This document shows, one piece after another, positions 9,475 through 18,615 of a DNA stretch of 64,000 nt. Origin of the DNA: Nannocystis pusilla. Its GTDB lineage: Bacteria > Myxococcota_A > Polyangia > Nannocystales > Nannocystaceae. The position numbers and the translations under genes are program-made. The notes beneath the pieces are model-generated. The model was given only the letters and a program-made list of their open reading frames with translations. It had not been told where the DNA came from and searched no databases. Each line of letters begins with the position of its first letter. The first letter of the stretch is position 1. Where the stretch lies: the NCBI RefSeq assembly GCF_026626665.1, contig NZ_JAPNKE010000002.1:11862001-11926000 (forward strand). Direction: 5' to 3'.

Positions 9475-10626
9475 TCAAGCGGCGCGCAGCGCGTCCTCGA
9501 GGGTCTGGAAGCACGGCACGCCGCGGAGTTCGAGGCCGGCGGCGAGGATCGCGTGCACGAGCCGGGGGTGGATCCCGCTGAGGGCCGACGCCACGCCCTG
9601 GAGGCGGAGGACGCGGAGGATCCGGAGCAGGCCTTCGGCGGCCGCGTCGTCGATGTCGGCGGCGCCGGTGAGGTCGAGGACGACGCGAGACACCCGCTGG
9701 CCCGTGGTGCGCTCCAGCAGCGCGGCGACTGCGACCTCGATGCGGTCGCGGTCGAGCTTGCCGATCAGCGGCAGCGCGAGGACGCCGGCGCCGACGCGGA
9801 TCACCGGGGCCGCGAGGTTGCGCAGCTCGTCGGCCTGGGCGGCCAACAGCTCGCGGCTGCGCTCGAGCTCCTCGACGTGGGAGCGGCGCTCGGTGATGTC
9901 GCGCTGGGTGACGAGCACGCCCGGCCTGCCGGTGACCGGATCGAGGACGCCGCGGGCCTCGGTGTCGTACCAGTGCTCGCCGGCGGTGGTGCGGACGCGG
10001 GCGTCGGCGCGGTAGACGGCGTTGCCGGCGATGCAGGCGCGCAGCTCGGCGACCTGCGCCGGATCGACGAAGCTGGCGAGCAGCTGATCTCGAGTCTCCT
10101 CGGGCGCGACGGGGTCACCGAGAGCGCGGATCGCCGCCGGGTTGCGCAGCAGGGCCTCGCCGCTGTCGGCGTAATAAGACACGAGCTCGCCGATGTGGCG
10201 CAGGGCCTCGTAGCCGCGGCGCTCGGTGGTGTGGATCTCCTCGGCGCTGAGCGGCCGCGCCTCGACGAGCATGGCCAGCCGACCGGGCTCGCCGCGGCGC
10301 TCGGCGATCCAAACCCCGAGGCGCGGCACTCGGCCACCACCGGGGCGGGCGCGCCGGTCGGGTAGAAGGTCCAGCGCTCGGTCGCGACCTCGCCGCGCTC
10401 GAACCGGCGGAGCAAGGTCTCCATGCGGGTGAGCGTGGCGGCCGACGGGGATGCAGGGTGTTGCGCCCGATCCACTCGGGCAGCGAGGGCGCGTTCCACA
10501 TCGCCAGCCCGGCGCGGTTGCACCACCACCTCCAGGCGTGCGGCAGGTCGACGATCCACATCGGCGTGCGCAGCCGGTCGAGGACGGCCAGGTCGTCGGG
10601 GGTGCAGGGGTTGCGTCGAGGTCCAT
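9475..10626 (-). CDS. PAS-STAS (RsbR-like) stress-signalling protein (frameshifted)
   Basis: The start ATG at 10626 gives MDLDATPAPPDDLAVLDRLR. The N-terminal part (TPMWIVDLPHAWRWWCNRAG) is a PAS-like sensor. A second PAS/PAC unit follows (YYADSGEALLRNPAAI, then RPGVLVTQRDITERRSHVEE) and joins a short coiled helix to a STAS domain: PVIRVGAGVLALPLIGKLD, RVSRVVLDLTGAADIDDAAA, LRLQGVASALSGIHPRLVHA. PAS-STAS proteins of this kind act as RsbR-type stressosome scaffolds; STAS domains are controlled by Ser/Thr phosphorylation. Shifts lie near 10590, 10450 and 10335. The stop is at 9475. Confidence 0.85.
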   Translation of the reverse strand: MDLDATPAPPTTWPSSTGCARRCGSSTCRTPGGGGATAPGWRCGTRPRCPSGSGATPCIPVGRHAHPHGDLAPPVRARRGRDRALDLLPDRRARPGGGRVPRLGVWIAERRGEPGRLAMLVEARPLSAEEIHTTERRGYEALRHIGELVSYYADSGEALLRNPAAIRALGDPVAPEETRDQLLASFVDPAQVAELRACIAGNAVYRADARVRTTAGEHWYDTEARGVLDPVTGRPGVLVTQRDITERRSHVEELERSRELLAAQADELRNLAAPVIRVGAGVLALPLIGKLDRDRIEVAVAALLERTTGQRVSRVVLDLTGAADIDDAAAEGLLRILRVLRLQGVASALSGIHPRLVHAILAAGLELRGVPCFQTLEDALRAA

Positions 10627-11100
10627 GCGCGGCCGCGGAACCCTGGCATATCCCCGCAGACTTGCCGAGGTCGTAGGATGCGTGGCGGCGCCCAACGCGC
10701 TGCGGACTCGGGTGGAGCACGGCGGCGAGCTCGGGCGGCTCACGCCCTTCGTGCGCCGATGCTCGCCGGTGCTTCGCTGCATCGCCGCCGCGGCCCGCTG
10801 GTGCGGCGCGAGCGATCGTTCCGCGCGAACTCGAGGTCGTCCTCCTGCACCAGCGCCGCGAGGCGAGAGCTCGCGGGGCTTTCGTTTTGCACCCTGTCCG
10901 GCCCGGACACCGCGGAGGCGTCGTGATTCGGCTCGCATGGAAAGCGCGAGGGATGACGGGTCGGCGGCTCTCGTGCCGGTCGAGTCCGTTGGTCGACGAG
11001 CCGGGGGTTACGCTGCGGCAGGTGCCGGCTCGGTATGATCAATGTCCTTCGGGACATGTGCGAGCGTCGCCGTCGGGCCGCCGCGGGCGTCGCTCGCGGG
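10627..11100. other. Intergenic stretch with one hairpin-family copy
   Basis: About 470 bases between the PAS-STAS start and the TetR stop. A minus-strand frame at 10740-11057 contains a coding-looking fragment (SSRLAALVQEDDLEFARND) but no recognisable family or start. I see no other gene. Confidence 0.4.
11042..11057. terminator. TTCG-loop hairpin downstream of the TetR gene
   Basis: ATGTCC (11042-11047), loop TTCG, GGACAT (11052-11057): a 6-bp stem closing the very stable C(UUCG)G tetraloop when read as RNA. It lies 44 bases past the TetR stop on the minus strand. It belongs to the window-wide hairpin family. Confidence 0.55.
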
Positions 11101-11790
11101 TCACCCGGGCGCGCGGGCGCGGGCGACCAGGGCCAGGGCGTCGAGGAGGAGCTGCTGGAACGTGGCGTCGATCTCCGGGCCGGGCGTCAGGCCGAGGCCG
11201 CGGAGCCAGGTCTCCTTGCCGATGGCCCAGCCGTGGCCGGCAGACAGGGTGAGCAGCACCAGCAGCTCGATCGTCGCGCGCTCCGGCACCGGCGCGCCGG
11301 CGCCGGCCAGGGCGGGCGCTCGTGGGCCAGCACGTCGACCAGCGCGCGCAGCAGCCCCGCCCTCGCCGGCCCCGCGCGGGCGGTCGGCGTCGTGCAGGCG
11401 CAGCCACAGGAACAGGCGCACGCGGTGGGGGTCGGTGACGTAGGCGACGGCGAAGCGCTGGAGCGCCTGCACGTCGCCGGACTCGCGGGCCGCGTCGATC
11501 TGCTCGAGGATGGTCGCGGCCGCGAGGCGGTTGCGGCGGACGAACACCTCGCGGACCAGGCCGGCGTAGGTGCCGAAGTAGTGGGTCACGAGGCCGTGGT
11601 GACGCCGACCTCGCGGGCGACGTCGGCGAGCCCCACGTCCTCGGGCCCGCGCGCGGCCAGCAGGCGGTCGGCGGCGACCAGGAGCTCCTCGCGGGCCTCC
11701 TCCGGGCGCGGCGGCGGCGAGGCGCGCGAGGCGGGACAGGGCGGTCGCGGGCCACGGCGAGACCAGGCCGCCGGACCGGGCCGCTGTCAA
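11101..11790 (-). CDS. TetR-family transcriptional regulator (frameshifted)
   Basis: The N-terminal DNA-binding part, pieced from two frames, reads REELLVAADRLLAARGPEDV, GLADVAREVGVTT, GLVTHYFGTYAGLVREVFV: the TetR helix-turn-helix ending in the typical 'Y.hF' helix. The ligand domain follows (NRLAAATILEQIDAARESGD, RLFLWLRLHDADRP, GHGWAIGKETWLRGLGL) to the stop at 11101. The start is uncertain: TTG at 11790 or 11812, with a shift near 11690. An imperfect palindrome at 11803-11823 sits just upstream. A near-copy precedes the neighbouring lipoprotein gene, so this regulator probably controls both itself and that gene. Confidence 0.8.
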   Translation of the reverse strand: MTAARSGGLVSPWPATALSRLARLAAAAPGGGPRGAPGRRRPPAGRARARGRGARRRRPRGRRHHGLVTHYFGTYAGLVREVFVRRNRLAAATILEQIDAARESGDVQALQRFAVAYVTDPHRVRLFLWLRLHDADRPRGAGEGGAAARAGRRAGPRAPALAGAGAPVPERATIELLVLLTLSAGHGWAIGKETWLRGLGLTPGPEIDATFQQLLLDALALVARARAPG

Positions 11791-11802
11791 CCGTCGCGGG
11801 CT

Positions 11803-11823
11803 TTGTTATCAATTTGACAATAA
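11803..11823. promoter_or_regulatory. Operator-like dyad before the TetR gene
   Basis: The core TTATCAATTTGACAATAA (11806-11823) is an imperfect palindrome centred on T11813 with arms TCAA / TTGA; outward positions also mirror (TTnTTn / nAAnAA). It is AT-rich in a GC-rich region and is matched in 18 of 21 positions by the site at 13137-13157. Confidence 0.65.
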
Positions 11824-11834
11824 AGCCGACGCGC

Positions 11835-13119
11835 TCACGGATCGACCACCAGCAGGCCGGCGACGCACATCTCGTCCTGCGTGCCCTCGCCCCAGCGGGT
11901 GACCGTGTCGCGGGTGCGGGTGTCGTAGCTGCAGCGGAGGGTCAGGAGGTCGGCCGGGTCGAGGCGGATCGGCTGGTCGTAGAAGTAGAGGCGCTGCCAG
12001 TGGAAGTCCCAGCGCGGCACGCGGACCAGGCAGCCGGCGCCCGAGGGGCCGGCGCGGTCCAGCTCGAGGGTGCGGCCGAGCGTGTGCATGTGCGGGAACA
12101 GGCCCAGGAGGTCGACGGGGCCGGTGAGCTTGCCGGCCTGGCCGAGCTCGACGTCGAGGCCCGCGTGCGCCTCGGCCTGGCCGGGCGGCAGCTCGAGCAG
12201 CAGGTCGACGAGGCCGACGAAGCGGGCCGCCTTGACGCCGCCCTCGACGACCTCGAGGTCGACCTCGCTGCGGTCGGTCAGGTCGCCGCCCGCGAGGGTG
12301 TTGTAGTGCATCTGCAGCACCAGCGGCGCGCCCGGCTTGAGGCGGATGCCGGTGCCCGGCGGGTAGTGCGTGGCGCCGCCGCCGGGGCCCAGGCCGCGGC
12401 CACGGCGGCCGGCACCTGGGCGGTGCCGAAGCAGGTGTAGCCGGGCCCGGGTTCGGCGTCGTCGAGCGCCTGCACCTGCGCCTGGGCATCCTCGCCCTTG
12501 GGCGCGTAGACGATGACGTGGTGGACGACCGCGGCGTTGCCGGGCCGGACCGCGAAGCCGGTGACGAACCGCTCGGGGCCGTCGGCCGGGGCGCCCTCGA
12601 CGACGAAGCAGCGGTAATCGTCGGGCTGAGCGGCGTCGGGGACGTAGGGCTCGGCCATGGCCACGGTCAACAGCTCGCCGGTGAGCCCGGGCAGCGGCGC
12701 GGGCTCGGGCGCCGGCGCCTCCGGCCCTTCGGGCGCCCCGGCCTCGTGCCAGGCCGCGAGGGTGGCGAGTCCTCGTCGCTCAGCCACTGGGCGTCGCGGA
12801 AGCGCCGCAGGCGCCGCTGTTGTCGGCCGAGAACGGCGGCATCTCGCGCGCCGCGGTGGCGGCGACGATCGCCGCGGAGAACGGCGCCGCGGCGGCGTAA
12901 TCGTCGAGCACGAACGGGGCGATGCTGCCCGGCTTGTGGCAGGCGACGCAGTGACGCGCCAGGATCGGCGCCACGTGCCGGGTGTAGCTGACCGGCGGCT
13001 CGGCAGGGTCGGCGGCGCCGGTGTCCGAGTCGCCGGTGGTGGTGGTGTCGAGGCCGCCGTCGGGGGCGCCGCAGGCGAGCAGGGCGCTGGCCATGAAGGG
13101 GGATGGGAGATCGGGGCAT
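11835..13119 (-). CDS. Lipoprotein with c-type heme motif fused to a copper type II (PHM/DBH-like) monooxygenase
   Basis: The start is most likely ATG 13119 (MPRSPIP, with a one-base shift into MASALLACGAPDGG); ATG 13094 is the alternative but leaves a very short signal. The lipobox LLAC and a linker (TTTTGDSDTGAAD) precede a cytochrome-c-like segment (HVAPILARHCVACHKPGSIA) with one CxxCH. The rest carries the marks of ascorbate-type copper monooxygenases: VVHHVIVY (paired His), LQMHYNT, FPHMHTLGR (HxH) and DEMCVAG (Met ligand). The stop is at 11835. Shifts lie near 12770 and 12390. Such proteins could oxidise a substrate outside the cell with electrons passing through the heme. The substrate is unknown. 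Confidence 0.82.
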
Positions 13120-13136
13120 GGGCCCAGTGTGAAATT

Positions 13137-13157
13137 TAATTATCAAGTTGACAATAA
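13137..13157. promoter_or_regulatory. Second copy of the TetR operator-like dyad
   Basis: The core TTATCAAGTTGACAATAAAG (13140-13159) differs from the site before the TetR gene at only a few positions. It lies 18 bases upstream of the preferred start of the heme/copper lipoprotein gene, where it could block its promoter. Confidence 0.65.
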
Positions 13158-13236
13158 AGATCGACGCGCGAGCGGTCGCGCGCCGGCGGGGCGGCGGGGC
13201 CCTCGTTCGGGGCGGGCGCTCGAGGTACAAGGCGGA

Positions 13237-15194
13237 GTGCGATCCGATCCGCTGGCCGGCTTCTTCACCGCCGACGCGGCGGCGATCCTGGGCGCGCAGG
13301 ACCGACTGGCCGCGGCCGACGAACCGCGCGCGCGCGTCGTCCATCCGGGGCCGGTGCCGTTCTTGCCGGGCATGCGGACGGCTCGCGCGGGCCTATGGTC
13401 GGAGCCGTTCTTCGGGCCGATCGAGGCCCGCGATCCGGCGGCGTGGGGCGTGATCGAGTTGCCGGTGGCGGTGGTGCATCCGGGGCTCGTGCCGGCGATC
13501 GCCGCGGCGCTCGGGCTGCGCGAGGTCGAGGTGCGAGCGGTGGCCGCGATGACGGCGTGGCTCGACGCGGAGGGGCGGGTGCGGACGCCCCCCGGGCACC
13601 CGGGCGTCGACTCGGGGCTGGACACGTGGCTGCACGCCTGGCCGCCGGACCCGCCCGACCGGGAGCTGCGCCGGCTCGAGGCCGCGTGCGATCCGGGGTA
13701 CGCGGACCGCCTGGTCGAGGTGTACGCGGCGCTGGGCATCGACGCCGAGGTCGTCGAGCGCGACGACGAGTCGTGGCAGGACGAGGCCTACGCGAACACC
13801 GGGCCGGCGGCGCTCGCGGCGGCGCTCGCGGCCAGAGTGGGGCCCGAGGCGGCGGCGCGGCTGCTGGTGGGGCGCGTGCCGGTGCCGCCGGTGGTGGAGC
13901 GGCCGCTCGAGCGGCGCCCGGGCGGGGTGCTGGTGGCCGGGGCGCGCAGCGGGTCCCTGGCGGAGCTGCTGCGCGCGGCGGTGCGGCTGGGGCGGCTCAT
14001 CGAGCTCCACGCGCCGCCGATCATCGAGCACCACGACACCCTCGTGGTCCAGCGCGCGCTGCAGGCGGTGCTGGCGGCGTGGGACGCGAGCGAGGCGCCG
14101 GCGCCGACCTGCGACCGGGAGCTGCCCGCGGCCGCACGCGGGCCGAACGAGGCGCCGGTGTGGCCGGTGCCCGAGACGCACGCCCAGCGGCGACGCCGCG
14201 CGGGCTGGCGTTCGTGGCCGCCGACCGGGCGGTGCTGGCGACATCGACGGCGAGCTTCGAGGTCGACCTGAAGACCGGGGCGCTGCCGCGCTGGTGGCCG
14301 AGCGCGGGGCTGTCCCTCATGACATGTCTCGAAGGCAATGTGCTGTACGCCGCCGGCTGGCAGTTCGCCTGCTACGAGCTGGCGCGCGGGCGCTGGTGCT
14401 CGGGGCGCTGCCGGCCTGCGTGCCGTTCGTGTTCGAGGAGCTGCAGGAGGCGTCGTTCGGATCGAGACGGCGACGGGGCGGCGGCACCGGCTCGACGCGC
14501 TCGGCGACTACCCGGTCGAGCTGCGGGTCACGCTGGCGCGCGCTACCTGGCGGCGCGCGACAAGCACGGCGACGGGGCGGTGTACCGCTTCGACGGCGAG
14601 CTGCAGCTGCCGCTCGACCTGTACAGCCAGCACGTGCCGGCGATGTGGCCCGAAGGACAGCTGCGCGACGCGACGGAGGACGAGTCGGACCGGCTCGACG
14701 ACACCGCCTGGGCCGAGACCGGGCTGGAGGCGCTGGTGCTGTGCGAGGCCCGCGACGCGTGGCGGCGGGTCCAGGACGGCGGGGTGGTCGAGGCGACGAC
14801 GATGCTGTTCCGGGTGCCGTTCGCGATCTCGGCGGCGGCGTTCGACGCCAGCGGAGCGAGGTGCTGCTCGCGGGCGAGGCGGAGCTGTGGCACGTCGCGC
14901 TCGACCCCGAGCCGCGGCTCTTGGCGCGCTTCGATCTGCAGCCGCTGCGGGCGATGCTGCTGGGCCCCGAGGGCCGCTCGCGGCCGCGGGCCGACGCGCT
15001 CAACGCGGCGCTGTGTCGCCACGGCACGCTGGTCGGAGTGGGCGACGTCGACGAGTCCGAGCGGCGCGGCTCAACACCGCGTCGACGTTCGACGAGGCGA
15101 AGCCGCTCGGCCTGCGCCGCGCGCGGACCTCGCCGCGCACGCGCAGGGGGTGAAGCGGGCGCGCAAGCTGCCGCGGCTGTATCCACCGAGGTGA
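13237..15194 (+). CDS. Large protein of unknown function (frameshifted)
   Basis: A GTG at 13237 starts VRSDPLAGFFTADAAAILGA, a plausible N-terminus; the upstream frame is less protein-like. The first 330 residues run in one frame with helical, acidic sequence (AACDPGYADRLVEVYAALGI, ARLLVGRVPVPPVVERPLER). Shifts near 14200, 14395, 14460, 14560, 14860 and 15070 break the rest, which looks like a repeated beta structure (TSTASFEVDLKTGALPRWWP, GNVLYAAGWQFACYELARG, GAVYRFDGELQLPLDLYSQH, GEAELWHVALDPEPRLLARF), perhaps a propeller. The end reads QGVKRARKLPRLYPPR. There is no signal peptide, so it is probably cytoplasmic. I do not recognise the family. Confidence 0.55.
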
Positions 15195-15207
15195 TCGACC
15201 TCGGCGA

Positions 15208-15837
15208 TCAGCGGCGGTGGTTGGCGACGGGGCTGAGCGCGGCGGGGCGCTTGGCGGCGGTGCACATGTTGTTGTCGGCCGGGCGGGCGCCGAAGAACAG
15301 GTCGTCGCCGTCGCGCTTGACGAGGTCGTAGTCGGCCGGGCAGTCGGAACCGGGGTACTGGCCGAAGCCGGCGCAGCCGGTCCCCAGCACGTCCTGGGCG
15401 ACGCCGGTGGCGAAGTCGGCGGCGCCGCAGCCGTCGAGCGGATTGAGGTAGTCGCGCAGGCCGTCGACCTCGGGGCGGATCGTCTTGGTGGTGAAGCCGA
15501 AGCGGGCCTCCCACGCGCCCTCCACGGCGGTCGACGGCCGCTCGAGCTCGTAGGGGCCCTCGATGTGGACGGTGACCAGCTTGGTGGCGCAGGCGTCGTC
15601 GGCGTGGGTGACGTAGTCGAGCTTCCACGCGGCGTCGTCGAGGTCGAAGTCGAGCCGCAGGTACTGCGTCGAGCCGTCGGCCTGCGGGCTCGGCAGACAG
15701 TCGCTGACGTACCGCCCGGCGATGTCGGGGGTGGCCTCGGGGTTGTCGAGGTCGTCGCCGCCGTCGCACCCGTGGGCGCAGGCGAGGGCGAAGGCGGCGG
15801 TGAGCAGGGCGGGCGCGAGCAGCTTGGCGGTCGTCAT
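15208..15837 (-). CDS. Lipoprotein, possibly APCDD1-like domain (intact)
   Basis: The start at 15837 gives a good signal (MTTAKLLAPALLTAAFALAC) followed by AHGCDGGDD; either Cys could be lipidated. The mature domain runs uninterrupted to 15208: GRYVSDCLPSPQADGSTQYL, LDDAAWKLDYVTHADDACAT, LVTVHIEGPYEL, ARFGFTTKTIRPEVDGLRDY, then a Cys-rich end. The pattern 'W.s.C...........R.f.f....W.....y.d..C......i...G.Y' recalls the APCDD1 lipocalin-like domain, a tentative match from memory. It is divergent from the LysR gene, 58 bases away, so LysR control of this gene is likely. Confidence 0.7.
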   Translation of the reverse strand: MTTAKLLAPALLTAAFALACAHGCDGGDDLDNPEATPDIAGRYVSDCLPSPQADGSTQYLRLDFDLDDAAWKLDYVTHADDACATKLVTVHIEGPYELERPSTAVEGAWEARFGFTTKTIRPEVDGLRDYLNPLDGCGAADFATGVAQDVLGTGCAGFGQYPGSDCPADYDLVKRDGDDLFFGARPADNNMCTAAKRPAALSPVANHRR

Positions 15838-15895
15838 GCCCGCGACTGTGCGCCCGGAGCATGGCATCATGAAGCTCATCGTCGTCATGTCAGCC

Positions 15896-16816
15896 ATGAA
15901 CGTCATTCATACGTCGGGGATCGATCTGGGCCACCTGCGCGTGCTCGACGTCCTGCTGCGCACGCACAGCACGGTCCGGGCCGCGCGCGAGCTCGGGCTG
16001 ACGCAGAGCGCGGTCAGCCACGCGCTGCGGCGGCTCCGTGAGGCGCTCGGCGACCCGCTGTTCGTCCGCGTCGGCCGCAAGCTGGCGCCGACCGAGCGCG
16101 TGCTGGGACTGCGCGTGCCGCTGGCCGAGGCGCTGGCGGCGGTGGGGCGGGTGTTCCAGGCCGGGGCGGCGTTCGAGCCGGCGGCGCTCAAGGCCAGCTT
16201 CCGCATCATCGCCGCCGACTACGCCGAGCTGGTGGTGCTGCCGCAACTGCTGGCGGCGCTGGCGAGCGAGGCCCTGGGGGTCGATCTGGTGACGATGGTG
16301 GTCGGTGACGCGGTCGAGGACGTGATCCAGCGCGGCGAGGCCGACCTGGCGCTCGGGGCCTCGTTCGCCGAGCGCGGCGGGCTGATGCTGCGCCCGCTGT
16401 TCCGCGATCCGTTCGTGGTGGCGATCGCGGCCGAACACGCGCCGGGGCGGCTGACGCTCGAGCGCTACCTGGCGGCCCGCCACGTGCTGGTGGCCCCGCG
16501 CGCGCTGCCGGGCGGGGTGGTCGACAACCGGCTGGCGAGCCTCGGCCGCGCGCGCCGGGTGGTGCTGCGCACGCCGTGCTTCCAGACGGCGCTGGCGATC
16601 GCGGCTCGCACCGAGGTGATGGTGACGGCCCCGCGCAGCCTGGCCCTCGAGTACGCCCGCCACGCGCCGGTGGTGACGTTCCCGCCGCCGCTCGAGCTGC
16701 CCGAGGTCCGCTTCGGGGCGCTGTTCTCGGCGTCGCGCCAGGACGACGTGGCCCACAGGTGGCTGCGCGAGCGGGTGGCGGCGCTGTTCCCCGCGAAGCC
16801 GCAGCGCAAGCGATGA
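15896..16816 (+). CDS. LysR-family transcriptional regulator (intact)
   Basis: The start ATG at 15896 (MNVIHTSGIDLGHLRVLDVL) is the one closest to the usual LysR N-terminus; in-frame ATGs at 15869 and 15887 are possible. The winged helix reads STVRAARELGLTQSAVSHAL, RRLREALGDPLFVRVGRKLA. The effector domain follows (FRIIAADYAELVVLPQLLAA, VEDVIQRGEADLALGASFAE, RDPFVVAIAAEHAPGRLTLE) to KPQRKR, 306 residues, a normal length. It is one of the few full-length genes without a frameshift. It is divergent from the APCDD1-like lipoprotein gene, its most likely target. The effector is unknown; the NodD/SyrM-like subgroup is suggested by the 'LFVRVGRKLAPTERV' stretch. Confidence 0.92.
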   Translation: MNVIHTSGIDLGHLRVLDVLLRTHSTVRAARELGLTQSAVSHALRRLREALGDPLFVRVGRKLAPTERVLGLRVPLAEALAAVGRVFQAGAAFEPAALKASFRIIAADYAELVVLPQLLAALASEALGVDLVTMVVGDAVEDVIQRGEADLALGASFAERGGLMLRPLFRDPFVVAIAAEHAPGRLTLERYLAARHVLVAPRALPGGVVDNRLASLGRARRVVLRTPCFQTALAIAARTEVMVTAPRSLALEYARHAPVVTFPPPLELPEVRFGALFSASRQDDVAHRWLRERVAALFPAKPQRKR

Positions 16817-17171
16817 GCGCTCGCCCTGCGTGCGAACATTGACTGGAGTTCAATGATAGCGAGTCCTCGCGACTCCGGACGACGCGCTCGGGTGATGGCC
16901 GAGCGTGTCGGCGGGGACGGCCCGAACTGCGCGCGCATGCAGTGGCGGATCGACGCAGACGTCCTGGAGGCCGCGGCCCACGATGCGTCCGGCGACGCGG
17001 GGCTGAATCGCCGCCGACACGCGCGTGGTGCCGAACCGCGACTGGTGCCGAACGACCTCTCACCGTCAAAGTCCACACTTCGGTCTCCTGAACACACGCG
17101 CTTCACGGGCCATCTCGGAGTGCTCGCTTTCCGCCCTTCCGCCGCGCTTCGGCGTGCGATAGCATCCGGCG
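16817..17171. other. Intergenic stretch, nothing recognised
   Basis: 355 bases between the LysR stop and the next lipoprotein. There is no coding-like frame and no strong hairpin. The sequence ACATTGACTGGAGTTCAATG near 16838-16857 has a weak dyad (CATTGA / TCAATG). Confidence 0.4.
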
Positions 17172-18588
17172 ATGAACATGAAGGTCGGGGTCCTTGGATT
17201 GTCGGTGGGGTTGCTCGCGTGCGGGAGTGCGAAGAGTGGCGAGGTCACCGACGGGGCCGGGAGCAGCGAAGGCTCCGCCGGCACGGACGGGGTCAGCGGC
17301 AGCGAAGGCTCCGAAGGGCCCGATGGCCCACCGGCTCCGCAGGCTCCCAGGGGAGCGGGGACTCCGACGGGCCCGAGCCGCCGCCCGACGACTGCGTGGG
17401 CGAAGGCGTCGACGACAGCACCCCGTTCTCGGACGTCTACCGCGTGAAGCACCTGGCCGACACGACCTTCGAGGGCAAGCCGTACCCGATCATCACGGCG
17501 ATGCCGTGGACCTACACGCTGTCGGCGGTCCAGTGCGGCAAGGACTTCCCGGTCGAGGAGACCGAGACCCACTACATCGTCGACAGCGACTTCGAGGTCC
17601 CGTACCTCAAGGGCGTGACCGACGAGGTCGCGTGGATGCCGGGGGCGAAGAACAAGGGCTGGGCGATCGGCGAAAACGACGACCCGGCGGAGAAGATCGC
17701 GGAAAACGGCGGGATGCGGCCGTTCGTCTACCACGTGAACGCGGGCTACGAATACGGCTATTCGACGTACAACCAGGATCCGCTGCCCAACGACCCGATC
17801 AACTTCACCGGCTTCCGGCCGACGTGGGTCGTCCACCCCGAGGGCGATGCCTATAAAATGTTCTTCCTGATCCCGAGGCGCCCGACTCGCAGGGGTTCGA
17901 GTGGCCGCGCCACGGGCAGGGCTGGGAGCTCACTTCGGCCTTACGTCGATCCCGAGGGCCGGGTCTACGTGCCGAAGCCGGAGCGGGCGACGGTCGCCAA
18001 CCATGACGACGGCTGGGACGATTATCACGCGTGCGTGACGATCAACCTGGCGAGCGCGCCGGTGCCGACGACGCGCACGCAGTTCCCCGGCAACGAATCC
18101 TACTACCCGTCGGAGACCTTCCTGCCCGGTACGCCTCGGCCGGCGCGCCGGGGCACAAGTACTGGGGGCACAAGGGCCGGCCGATGGAGGAGGTGGCGAT
18201 CTGGGAGGACGACGGCGCGCCGGGGCTCAACTCGCCCGGCAACTTCCACAAGCCGTACTCGGGCGGCTGCGATCGGGCCGGCTACAACTTCGCCCACGCG
18301 GAGGGCTTCACGTGGCCGGAGCTGCGCGCGGCCAGGACGGAGATGGGCGACATCCCGACGCGCGAGCAGCTGTACAAGATCACGCTCTACCGCTACCTCG
18401 GGCAGGAGGACAAGACGGAGCTGCTCGGGACGCTGTCGTACGAGCAACAGGCCAATCAGGAGTGGATCCCCACGGGCGAGGGCCCGGAGGTGCATTCGCT
18501 CAACGACAAGAACGGCCGCTTCATCGTCAACGGCCCGGTGTTCCAGGACCGCGGCGATCACGTGTTCGCCATCATCGAGGACATCTGA
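17172..18588 (+). CDS. Secreted lipoprotein of unknown function (frameshifted)
   Basis: The ATG at 17172 gives MNMKVGVLGLSVGLLACGSA, a textbook lipoprotein signal, then a Gly/Ser/Glu linker (EGSAGTDGVSGSEGSEGPDG). The mature domain reads across three frames: DSTPFSDVYRVKHLADTTFE, KPYPIITAMPWTYTLSAVQC, NAGYEYGYSTYNQDPLPNDP, SAGAPGHKYWGHKGRPMEEV, FQDRGDHVFAIIEDI. Shifts lie near 17390, 17870 and 18130. The product is about 470 residues. Many Tyr, Trp, Asn and Gly residues suggest an extracellular beta-rich or carbohydrate-binding fold, but no family is recognised. The next lipoprotein starts 28 bases downstream and may be in the same operon. Confidence 0.65.
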
Positions 18589-18615
18589 GCCGACGACGGG
18601 CGAAGCGAGGCTGCC

